A stretch of 64,000 nucleotides of DNA, taken from Prinia subflava. Taxonomy: Eukaryota > Chordata > Aves > Passeriformes > Cisticolidae. A model generated the notes under the pieces. That model was not told where the DNA came from. It worked only from the letters and a program-made list of their open reading frames with translations, and did no database searches. The stretch is from contig NC_086248.1 in assembly GCF_021018805.1 (NCBI RefSeq), positions 23,010,922 through 23,074,921 of the forward strand, written 5' to 3'. This document shows positions 13,438-24,000 of this stretch, one piece after another. The translations under genes and the position numbers were made by a program. Each line of letters starts with the position of its first letter. Positions within the stretch are counted from its first letter, which is position 1.

Positions 13438-16400
13438 AAAGAGACATAACTCATTTTGGAATGTCTGCCCTGTAAATTGTCTTAAACGGAGACACATTCT
13501 GTGGCAGAAGCCTTGGTTCAAGCAAGTCTTCTCTTCTTCCACTGTCTGTATCACAGTTTGGTGCAATCTTTGGTTGTACAATATCAGTAGTTTGTGTCAG
13601 GGTCTTATAAACCTCTGAAAGAAAATTGCTAAATGGAAGCTGTAAAGATAGCACTCCAAAGCCATATCAGCATTGTTGGAAATTTCATGTTGGAGGGAGC
13701 AGGTATTTAAAGCATGTTATTGCTCCCTTACCATGCACCTTCTTTTTAGTCCTTTCATTTCAGTAATATAAGATAAATTTATGTCTTCCTTGAAGAGAGA
13801 GGCTGCTGGAACACTCCAGGCAATTCTATTGCTGAGAGCAAACCAGTCTCAAGAAAGGGTTAATTCTCCTTTCTCACTGTGTTTGTCAGCTCAAAGAGGA
13901 GTCTCTCATGAGTCAACAGGACTCTGCTTCATTATCTTGCAAGAACCAATTTGGTTTCTGACCACATCCAACTATTCCTAGGAAAAGAAATCTCTAATTA
14001 CAAGGATCAGAGAAGGGGATTATGGCAGGAGCTGGCCTGTGCCTCAAGAATGAAATGAAGAAAAAAAGCTTTCCCTACCCATTTCAAAAATTTTTATTAG
14101 CTCTAACTAATTTTAGATTAGTTTTAACTAATTTAGATCAGTTTTATTATCTCTCTACTTGGAAATCTTTGCTTACCATTGAATCTAATTGTATACAGGA
14201 TATAGGGTAGTGGAAGATAAATAAATTCGTAAATAACCCAAATTGTCTTCTATACTTAAAATCTCATATTTTTGAAGTGTGATGTCATTTTGAACAAGTC
14301 CAGGAGGAATGAAGAGGGTAGCAAGGAAGAAAAGATCAGACAAGAATCTGAAGCTGGTGGGAAAGGAAGCTGGGTGACAGGAGGAGATACTGGGACATGG
14401 TGAGGACACCAGGAGTAGTAAGCAGTAAAGCTGAATTGATGTGAGGTGCTCCAGCAGAGTGTGGAACTGGCAGGCCAGGATCAAGGAACCAGGGACAGGG
14501 AAAGGCAGTCAACAGTAACTGAAGAGATAAGTTTAAAAGTCTCTCTGAGTACTGACACACAGTGATAGGACAGTCTAAAGTATCACACTCTCTGATAAGT
14601 TTCAGTAAAACACATTTCAGATTGATTGTTGTTTAGGATGTGGTTAATATAGGACTCTTTTGTAGACAGTTTAATAGAAGTGTGATATTTAATAAATTTG
14701 TGGCTGAAATCAATGAAGAAATCATTGAACCAGAACACAATATGGTTGTCCTTTATAGGTACTGTGGAAGAGGGGTAGCAATTTACTTCTGCGATACAAA
14801 TGCTTATATTCGCCTCTAGGTGGGTAAGGTGAATGTGCCACATTGTGGAACTGAAGCTGCACTCACCACCATACCAATGCAACAAATTCCCTGGGGGAAC
14901 CATTTCAGTCCAGAAATTCTCCTGAATAGCTTCCTGCATAATCGAAGAGACCTGTTAGTAATTTTTCCTTCTGACTTTTCTGATACAAGCTCTCTGCGTG
15001 ATCTCTGAAAATTCCCCTGCAGCACTTCCTGTTGTACATTTTATACCCTGCAGAATATGCCTAGATAGGCTTGAAGAAATAAATTCATTGGTTCATAGAT
15101 CACCACCCTTTGTGAGAGTTTGTGTCTTTCTTTGTCAAAATACTTTGAAATCATTCTCAAGGTAAACCAGGTTAAATGCAAGTAAAAGTTGGTAGTTATA
15201 ACATACAAAGTAGACAATAGAGTTACAAATAATTATTAGGTATAGATGTGGAAATTAAAGTATAAATCAATTTAATTTGTGATTTGTGCTAAGATTAAAC
15301 AGAAAAGACTACTGGGCTTTTTTTTCAGTCACTAGTGCCATGCCTAACATCTGTCTGTGAGGTGCTACTCTTCAGGTGGTGCTCATCATAGAGTATTACA
15401 GTGACAAACAACTGGATTTAAAAAAAGAAAAAACAAACCAACAAAAAAAACCCAGAACAAACAACACATTCCTTCCAAACAAACTTGTATGGTTTTTTGG
15501 TCTGGGGGGTTTTTTGTGTGTTTAAAAATTAGCTCAGGAAATTCTACACACAGGCAAACCCTTAAATAGTGGTGGGCAGCATAAACACTCTGAATTTAGT
15601 AACTGCAGCAATGAAGCTTGAATAAGAAAGAAATTTCTCCAAACTGCATTGTGCTGGGAAAGAAGGGATGCATTTTATTTCTTTGTCAGAATTTCTGAAT
15701 GATAAGTAAATCACTACAGCTACAGATATAAAGGAACATCAGTAAATATTTTATTTCATCTTCCTTAAATTTAGTTGTTTTAAGTGTGTGTAGTCAACAG
15801 AAGGAGACAGGCTTTTTTAGAAGATGATTCTTCAAATCTCTCTAAGGGCTTTAAATAGCAGAAATCACTTCTTGTCATTCCTAACCACAGCATGAAGTTC
15901 TTGTCATTCCTAACCACAGCAAACTAATTTAGAACCAAACACCTAAGTTTTAGACCTCTTTCCTTGGCCCTCCCAAAGACTGAAATTCATCTTATCTAGG
16001 CTACAAACAGGGCAGGTTTTCTCTGCCAGTGTGGAGACGCATCTACAGAAGGCAGTTTATCCTGTTCTAAGAGTCTTTTGTAACAGGGGGAGGCAATGGC
16101 TCTCTTGAGCTGCCTGTCACTCCATTAGCTGGAGAAAGAAGCAGCTGTAACAGCTAGTTCAGATGGCCTAAATAGCAAAGTTGAAATTAATTTCAGCCCA
16201 TGTTTTCTTTTTCAGCTTTGGATTTGGATTCTGATTTGCTGAAGTTTTGAGTGCACCTTCATTCAGCAGGAGGCACAACACAGTCTGAGCAGGAAAAAAA
16301 ACCACACCACACTCAGAATGCTGTAAAATGAGCAAAGAAATAACACAAAGGGGATCCGCTAAAATTAGTGGCTAATCATTAGGAACAATTCCAACATGCT

Positions 16401-16837
16401 TCAGTTCAGCACTTATAAATTGGGATAGTGCCAGGCTTTCAATAATGAGAAATTTTGTGAAACTTAAGGAACTGATGTCTGACCAGTTTATTAATGTGTC
16501 ACAGAATAGCTCCTGAACAAAATAGAAACAGCAATTTTGTTACATTGTTACAGCAACAATTTAATATTATGTAGTAAACAAGCTTTTAGAGAAATATAAA
16601 ATATGAAACAGTCATTCACTGAGAGCATCGAGCACACCAGATGCTATAGTTCTCCTTTGGGCTCAAAACTAAGCAATGCCACTCTTAAAAGAGTTCACTT
16701 TAAGGAAAATATTCAGTTGCAGATCTACCTAAATTTGAATTTCTTTAGTTCTTCTTTCTTTATTTAGTACTCAGAATAAAGCTTAAGTAATACTCTGGTG
16801 TGTATCATATTACATTTTTTGCACAGAGATATGGAAA
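13438..16837. other. unique DNA with minor tandem structure, no gene seen
   Basis: No gene or repeat family recognised. A purine-rich stretch runs at about 14290-14560. An A-rich run at 15420-15450 is followed by a T/G-rich run at 15490-15520, together forming a loose foldback. An exact 23-base duplication is at 15869-15920. Confidence 0.55.
15869..15920. repeat. short direct duplication, 29-bp offset
   Basis: A 23-base sequence (starts TTCTTGTCATTCC) occurs exactly at 15869-15891 and again at 15898-15920, separated by six bases. This looks like a small local duplication. No transposon ends or coding context are visible around it. Confidence 0.95.
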
Positions 16838-17400
16838 AAGGATGAGAGAGGTGATACTGGCCTTTTGCTCAGCCCTGTGAGGCCACATCTGGAGTTGTTG
16901 TGTCCCCAGTACAAGACAGACAGGGAACTCCTGAAGCAGGTCCAGTGAAAGGCAACAAGATTTGATTGAGGGACTGGAGCAAATCTCTTACTAGGAAAGG
17001 CTGAGGGAGCTGGGCCTGTTCAGCCTCAAGAAGAGACAACAGAGAGGGGAACTCATCAGTGTGTGCAAGTATCTGAAGGGAGGGTGCCAAGAGGATGGAG
17101 ACAGGCTCTTCTTGGGGGTGTCAAGGAATAGGACAAGATGCTGGGGGTAGAAATCAGAAGACAGGAAGCTTCATCTGAACATGAGCAAGAACTTCACTGT
17201 GAGGGTGACTGAGAAATGGAATAGGTTGCCCAGATGTATTGTGGAGATGCCCTCCCTGGAGATGCCCTCACTGGAGATATTCAAAAAGTGTTTGGACACA
17301 GTCCTCAGTAATATGGTCTAGGAAACCCTGCTTGAGCAAGGTGGCTGAAATAGATCACCTCCAGTGATACCTTCCAACCTTAACCATTCTGTGGTTCTGA
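16838..17400 (+). mobile_element. CR1 LINE, 3' end of ORF2 and 3' UTR
   Basis: A 5'-truncated avian CR1 on the plus strand. It contains the usual phrases for the end of the reverse-transcriptase ORF ('ctcagccctgtgaggccacatc', 'aggctgagggagctgggcctg', 'gaggatggagacaggctctt'). It ends with the CR1 3' UTR signature 'accttccaacc...aaccattctgtggttctga'. Stops and indels break the frame. 5' truncation is typical for this family, which primes reverse transcription at its 3' end. An AT-rich, TATA-repeat stretch follows directly. Confidence 0.92.
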
Positions 17401-17512
17401 ACAAAAGCACATTTATATGTATTCCCAAATATATTTATACATAAATGTATATATTAATATTTTATATATGTATGTATGTATATAAATGTCTATACATATG
17501 CATTTGCATTTG
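17401..17512. repeat. AT-rich TA/TATG low-complexity tract
   Basis: A run of TATA and TATG units follows the CR1 tail at 17400, with three TATG tetramers at about 17467-17479. It is ordinary slippage-prone DNA and may have grown from the CR1 3' tail or target site. Confidence 0.7.
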
Positions 17513-18191
17513 AAATTTTGCTGAGGTTTGGGAGGTTAGCTTAAGTCAGTGGAAAATGATTTAGTGTATAGCTGGAAGGTGACAAGGTAAAAGTGAGTGA
17601 TAAATAATGTCTGGCATGAGTTATAACTTCCTAGCAGCTAGAATATCTAAACTAAAATACAGATTAAAATATCATTATTCAGTCTGTAGAAAAATTTGCA
17701 AACATCCATGATTTTACGCATAGAAACCTTCATGTTTCTAAGCATAGTACTGACTGCCATATTAATAGTTGATAAAAGTGTTTCAGAAAAGAAACTATAA
17801 TTCAAGACCATTTTAGACCTGTAGTACATGTAGAATTTGATATTTCTATTGTTAATGTTCATGCAGTTTATATCCCTATAGATATTTATGTTGTTCTCTC
17901 TGTTGTGGTGCCTAAGTATGTCCTAAATAAATAACACTGGAAGATCCATTCAGTAGAGAGTCCTGGAAAAAAGGATCACCATCACAGAAGAAGCTTCAAT
18001 GTGTAATATTCCTCTAAATGGCAGCATTACCGTCAAAAGACGGTCCTTTCAGAAAGCAATGGCAGAGGAGATGGACATAGTCCTGTAACTTCCCAACAAC
18101 AACTTGTCAAATGTCTAGGTAAAGTCAGCCTGCATTTCTCTGATGATGAGGAAAACATGCTTTTTCCTCTACATCTGTGTGAAAGTCTTAT
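17513..18191. other. unique DNA, no gene seen
   Basis: No repeat family or coding region recognised. A six-base-pair hairpin with an AAAA loop (ACCGTC/GACGGT) lies at about 18029-18044; it is too short to interpret. Confidence 0.55.
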
Positions 18192-19010
18192 TGTTGGGGG
18201 TTAGATTTGTTTGGGGTTTTTTTCACTTACAGATTTTTTTTCCCATAAGTTTCCAAGAAGCCTTGATGACTACTTAGTCAGAACAAAAGGGAGTACTTGA
18301 GGGACATGGCAGCACAAGGCTACACCTATTGTTTATGAGTCCCTGGGAGTGTCCCTCAGAGGGGAGAGATGATGAGCTTTGGGAAAGGCAAGAAGACAGA
18401 GCTGGGGGAGGGGAACTCACTCTTGCTGTCAGCCTCGGAGAGGATGGTCAGGCTGCCCCCCATTGCAGGAAGAGTTCACGGCCCTCACTCTGCCTCTGTC
18501 TCATACTGGGAAATCTATCATCATCTGCTGTGTACCCGGGAATCCTGAGCTCGCTTTCTCCAGCCTCCCCCCACCCCCGCTGCTTCTTTGGAGCTTTGAG
18601 GTTCCCCTGCTACTCTGTAGCCCTGCACTGCCCAGCCCTGCCGGGACACCCCTGCTGCTCCAGCTGCCAGCACAGAGCTCCTCATCTCATCCACCAGCCC
18701 GGGACTTTCCTCCCTTCCAGCTCAGCCTCTCAGAGTCCTGCAGGGGCACCGAGATCAAACTGCTCTGGGCTTTGTGAAAGTGAGCTCTCAAGGTTCCTGG
18801 TTCTGTTTATTATTAATGCTGTAGTTGTTGTTTGTTTGTTGTTTTGTCATATATACTAGTAAAGAACTGTTATTCCTATCCCCATACCTCTGTCTGAAAG
18901 CTCCTTTAATTTTTTAAATTAGAATAATTTGGAGGGAGGAGATTCGAATTCTCCGTCTCTAGGGAGGTCTTGCCCCTTCCTAGCAGATATCTGTCTTTCA
19001 AACCAAGACA
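18192..19010 (+). mobile_element. solo LTR, songbird ERVL-like family
   Basis: An 819-base LTR in plus orientation. It starts TGTTGGGGGTT and ends with CCAAGACA, so it has TG...CA ends. Flanking pentamers are CTTAT (18187-18191) and CTTCT (19011-19015), a 4/5 match that fits a 5-bp target duplication. I recognise the 3' half ('actagtaaagaactgttattcctatccccatacc', split here by position 18856-18890, then the 'ggagggagg' stretch) as a common passerine LTR family; the ERVL label is from memory. No internal viral genes lie on either side, so it is a solo LTR left by recombination. The ORFs at 18329-18859 and 18379-18777 are chance frames in its GC-rich middle. Confidence 0.75.
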
Positions 19011-19060
19011 CTTCTATAGGCAAAATAAGTGCCTGCATTGGAACAAGCAACAGATAAGTG

Positions 19061-19100
19061 CACTGTGTGTACACTACACACACAGTGTATAGTGTACACA
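19061..19100. other. palindromic sequence with two competing hairpins
   Basis: 19061-19070 (CACTGTGTGT) is the exact reverse complement of 19078-19087, with a 7-base loop. Alternatively, 19066-19076 (TGTGTACACTA) is the exact reverse complement of 19090-19100, with a 13-base loop. The two stems share bases, so only one can form at a time. The sequence lies about 50 bases past the end of the solo LTR. It could be an eroded CA/TG repeat. Confidence 0.8.
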
Positions 19101-19455
19101 CTAGGTATAACCAGTACTTAGATTAGCCCTCCCAGCTTCACCATTCATCGTTAAGGTCTTGAAAGAGACAACATTTGAATTAAAGCTCATCAAATCTATT
19201 GCAGTTGGCTACTCTTCTCTAAGTTAGGAAGAAAGGTGATATTTTCAGATTCCACCAACCAATTTTACTTCCTCTCTAATTATATTTAAATGACAAAAAA
19301 GTAATAAACCGAGAAAATAACAGTTGATCTCAGAACATGAACTAGTGGAAACGATTATCACCTTAAAGTAGTCATGGGTGTGTTATTAACTTCTGAAGAA
19401 CCTGCTCACGCAGTTCATGTTGTAAACCAGCTGACAAATAAGCAGTGCAGCTAAT

Positions 19456-20066
19456 TGTCATGGTTTAATCCCAGCCAGCAACTCAGCTGCACACAGCTGT
19501 TCACTCACTCCCCCAGCAGTGGCACAGGGGAGAGAACTGGAAGGATAAAAGTGAGAAAACTCATGGATTGAGATAAAGACACTTTAATAGGTAAAGTTGC
19601 AATAGGCAAATATTTAATAGGCAGAAGTTGCACACAGAAGCAAAGCAAAATAAGGCATTAATTTAGTGCTTCCCAAGGGCAGGCAGGTGTTCAGCTGTCT
19701 ATGGGAGAGCAGGGCCCTCTCACATGCAATGGTGATTCAGGAAAAACAAATGCTACCAGTCCAAATGTTCTCCCCTTCTTACCTTTTCCCCTCTCTTTAT
19801 TACGGAGCATGATGTCATATGTTATGGAATTTCCCTTTATTAATTATATATAATCCTTACTCAGCTGTGTCCCCTCCCAGCTTTTGTCTGCCTACAGCCC
19901 CCTCATTGGCAGGGGTTGAACAAGAAGCAGACAGGCCTTGGTGCTGTGTGCGCGCTGCTTAGCAATAACATCTGTGTATTATCAACACGATTTTCAGTGC
20001 AAATCTAAAACATAGTCCCAGAGCAGCTAATTTGAAGCATATTAACACTATTCCAGCAAACGGAAA
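19456..20066 (-). mobile_element. solo LTR, minus strand, ERV
   Basis: Starts TGTCATGGTTTAATCC on the plus strand, the inverted 3' end of a songbird LTR family I recognise. The opposite end near 20066 is eroded, so that limit is approximate. Read on the minus strand it has a TATA-like region (about 19841-19855) beside a CRE-like TGATGTCA core at 19811-19818. A shared block, 19815-19838, matches 26887-26910 of the other minus-strand LTR at 22 of 24 bases. A small internal duplication around 19582-19635 repeats 'tttaatagg...aagttgca'. No viral genes flank it. Confidence 0.75.
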
Positions 20067-20808
20067 AGTTTTCTCCTTTATGGTTTCAGTGCCTAGTTTC
20101 CTGTGCACCCTCTCCTTTAAAACATGAGACACTCAATTGGAGGAAAAATAAAAATTATACTGGTGCAAATTTAGTGGAACACAGTGAATGAACCATGAAG
20201 TCCCAATAGTTTGACCCTAGTCTAATTGAAATCAGTTAAAAATAGTCCCAGTGACTTCACTGCTGCAGAATCAGCCCCTAATCTCCAAGAAGCCTAAGAT
20301 TTTACTATCCCTGAATGCTGAATGCCTCATTTGGGGTCTAAAGAAATATGTGATTAAAATCTAATTTTGTCACAAGATGTACTCAGACTGAAGCTGAGAA
20401 AATAATTGATCATGAATAATTTATATGAGGAAGTTTATCTCTTTTCTTTGTCCCTGAACATCCATGAATAGATCATCATTTCTTCAAATTCACTTTAGCA
20501 GATTTTCTTGATTTGGAATAAACTGTGTGCAGTTTTCTTCACATATTGATTACTTGATCTTCACTCTTTCAGCTATGTTAATTATTTATGATTAGTCAGA
20601 AATATCACAGATACTTCTTTAAAACTAAACTATATTAAAAAAAAATAAACCACCAAAAGCCTGCACAAGAGCTTAGTAAATCTTTTTCCATTTCTTACTT
20701 CAAAATGCAAATATAAAGGGGCAAAAACATGAGCAAAACAAAGTTGTTTTCTTTATTTAACGGACTGATTAGTTGGAGGATTTTCCTGTCTGACTTTCAA
20801 ATCGATGT
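20067..20808. other. unique AT-rich DNA, no gene seen
   Basis: No gene, RNA gene or repeat family recognised between the LTR and the T/G tract. Confidence 0.55.
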
Positions 20809-20940
20809 CTGGTGTTTTTTGTTTGTTTGTTTGTTTGTTTGGTGGTGGTGTTTTTTGTTTGTGTTGGGGGGTTTTGGGGGGGTTTTTGTTTGTTTGTTTT
20901 TTGGGTTTTTTTGGGTTTTTTTGTGGTTTTTTTGTGGGTG

Positions 20941-20971
<31 letters not shown>

Positions 20972-21023
20972 TGGTTTTTTTGTTTTTGTTTTTGGTTTTT
21001 GGTTTTTGGTTTTTTTGTGTTGC
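20809..21023. repeat. T/G-only low-complexity tract
   Basis: About 215 bases made almost wholly of T and G on the plus strand. It has (TTTG)n at 20817-20840, (TTTTG)n at 20941-20968 and TTTTTGG-type units at 20970-21015. Four G runs of three or more lie within about 50 bases: G6 at 20866-20871, G7 at 20876-20882, and GGG near 20903 and 20913. All six frames are open because stops need A on this strand. The six overlapping ORFs here (20729-21213) are therefore artefacts. Confidence 0.95.
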
Positions 21024-24000
21024 AGTAGAGGACTGTATGGAACTAAGTTTCCTGTCCCTGTGTGGGTCGTATGGCTGCAATCTTGCAATACTAAATGTTA
21101 TGTTTTCTTGCTTTATTTACTGCTGCTGTCATCACTTCAATTTATGTTGGTGTTCACTTTGGAAATTGAAAAGATCAACTATCTGTTTACTATATCTATT
21201 TCCCTGTAGTTAATAATGTTGAATTTGTGTTTGAGATATATTTGTTATTTCTTTATTCTCTTTTCATTTCACTTGTAATTTTCACCTGTGCATTTTATGC
21301 AAAAGCAAAGTATGATAAATTGGTAAAATTCAGAATGAGAAGTCAAAAACTGTGGGTGTAATTGTTCAAAAATTAAATCATCTTGTTAAAAGAAAAGGTG
21401 CAACATCTTTTCCTTAACATTTTAGAAACAGCATAGGAGAAACCCTTAAGAAAATGTTCTACAATATTATAATTTAAACTGTCAAAAAATACATAAAAGT
21501 CATCCAAAACTGAGAATGAGCCTATATGTATTTCCAAACTATCCTCTAAAAAACTAAATCTACAAACTAAAATCTAGAATTGATCACGAAAAATCTGGCA
21601 CTGTAAGTAACTCTTCAGAAACTATGAATCTTGAAAAAATATTGTATGTTACACACAGTTATTAAATTAAAAGCAGTAGGGGTATTATGGTAATATTTTC
21701 ATAATAGACATTTAATTTTTAAGAATACTGTCTTCCTGAAATTCAGTGTGAAAAAGTGACACTAAAGCTAAGAATATTCTCACATGAAATTAGATCACAT
21801 GAATCTAAAGAAGTACTGTAGTTATCATTCTTAGACCTCTGTTTGAAAGATACATTTGATTTTATTAAAAATTAATCCACCATTAAACAAGACTCAAATT
21901 GTAAGGAAGTTGAAGAAAGGTCTAAAATGATTTTTTAAAATACAAAGTATTTAATTTAATTTTAAATTTTCTCTTCAAGAAAAGGTAACAAAGGAGGAGG
22001 ATTTCTGAGAAGCAAGGTTAGAAGAAGTCTTGGAAAGTATTCAAGGTGAAATATTAAATAAAACAAAAGAGTTAATTAAAAGTTGTTTTGCTGACCTTTT
22101 AAGTCAGTCACTGAAAAAAACCCCAGACAGCCTCAGTATGCTAGCAGCAAACACCATCTTAACTGTGATCAGAATGACAAGCTGAAGGATTATATTACCA
22201 CTACTAGCAAAACAAGTGGATCCTCAAAAGTTATAGGTTTGTATACAGTACGTGTTTCTTCTGCTGTTCTCGTATGATCCTGCTACTGGTTTAAATGTTG
22301 ACCCTCTCATGGGAGTAAAAGGAGGAGCTAAAAGCATTGTAATTTGCAAAGTGATGCATTTGCACAATTGATAAAGATACAAAAAGAAGAAGTAAAAGTG
22401 TTGAATTTAAAAAAAAATTTAAAAAAATTTAAGATGGTGGAAAAAGTAATTTCTCATAGCAATTTATCATTCAGGTGGTGAAGAAATGCTACTACAACCA
22501 AGATGGAATGCTTATTTTGTCCTGATTTGTAACTGAATTAATTAGAGATGTATTTTGCTGGCAATGGTTCAGTGCCATTGTTTTTAATACAAATGCTAGT
22601 TTATCCAATTTGATTCTTTGTGGAGAAAGTATCAAGAAATATTTAATTAGGGAATATGTCTCAAAATGTGACGTCGTAAAAATCAGTGTTGCAAAGACAC
22701 ATCCCCAAAATTACACTCAGCTAGTAGTATCAATTAGATATTGAACAGTCCTTATTGTTTTGTTTTCTCTGATTTGAACCTGTATTTCAGCATCCAATGG
22801 GAATGCCCAACATCCATGCTAAGAGTTCTCTCTCTCCAGGCCAGGGAATATGTCTCCAGTTCTATAGAGTTTATGCATTAAAAAAACCTAGAGGAACATT
22901 AAGTTCTGGATGAGCTTTTTTTATTTTGTTTATTTTGAACTAACAATCAATGCTCACATTCATTTCAGAAAGAGAACTTAATATTTTATCTAAAGAATGA
23001 GTAGGATACAGGAAAGAAAGACTGTTTCGCAGTAGCTAGGAGCTTCCTGAGGGTACAGAGCAAGAATAAACAAATAGTTTAAAAATTGCGTCTTACTTAA
23101 TTCTTTATAATGACTTGATAAATATATATTTGTACCGGGAAGACTGGAAAAATTTTCTGTCATAATGTTATCCTCAGGTGTCTTATCAGGCATGATTCCT
23201 CCAATCCAGCTGGTTGAAAACTTGAGGTTTAAACACTTCATAGAGCCAACAGTATTCAGTAATACCAGATGCTGAACTGATGACACTGTCAGCATGTGTT
23301 CTGATATCCTGCTCATCTAAATGCAGAGTGATTAGGAAGAAAAATATTTGATTCTGATCAGAGACCTGGGTTCAGATCTTCACCCTGTTAGCTTCACATG
23401 TACAGGTAGAAATGTCAGTCCTGACTGGCAACATATCTTTTTTATTTTTGTCTCCATCTGTTGCGAAAATAACCTTCAAAAGTTGTTAAAAACGAAAATG
23501 TTTTCTTTCTTATGCCTTAGGATAACCATGCTAGGTTATCCTCAGACATAAACATGCCACATACCGTGTTGCACTCATTTGATGACATGCAGGGTCATCA
23601 AATAAGGAGATGGTTTCTACTGTTGCATCTATTAAATACAATAGAGTGATTTTTTTATTGTCTAAAAATTCCTTGATGCTTTATCTTTCTCAATGATTGA
23701 AACAAATTGGGACTCAGACATTTTTCACCACAGATGTCTATTAAGGAAGCACATTATCTCTGGTATATTTTAAAGCAAAACAATAAGGGGAAAAACAAGT
23801 AAAACCAAGAAACAAATAAATACACATGAAAAACCCCACCACAACCAAATCCACAACCACAACTTTTAGCTGACCCATCTGGTTTTTCCAGAGTCATCAG
23901 GAAAAGTCTGTACATTAACCACTGTAACATTATGAGGGCAGTAACTTCCAAGAAAACAGCAGTACCGAGCAGCATGGGGACCACAATTCGTCCAGTGCTG

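Noticed and set aside
15420..15520. A-rich arm and T/G-rich arm that might form a hairpin RNA precursor
   Set aside because: Pairing is loose and depends on homopolymer runs; not a credible microRNA hairpin.
18329..18859. 176-codon ORF with a hydrophobic end, looking like a small secreted or membrane protein
   Set aside because: Lies wholly inside a solo LTR whose ends and family I can recognise; a second frame is equally open.
20729..21213. Six overlapping ORFs with Phe/Val/Cys or Lys/Pro/Thr repeats
   Set aside because: All are translations of a T/G-only tract, where stop codons cannot arise on one strand.
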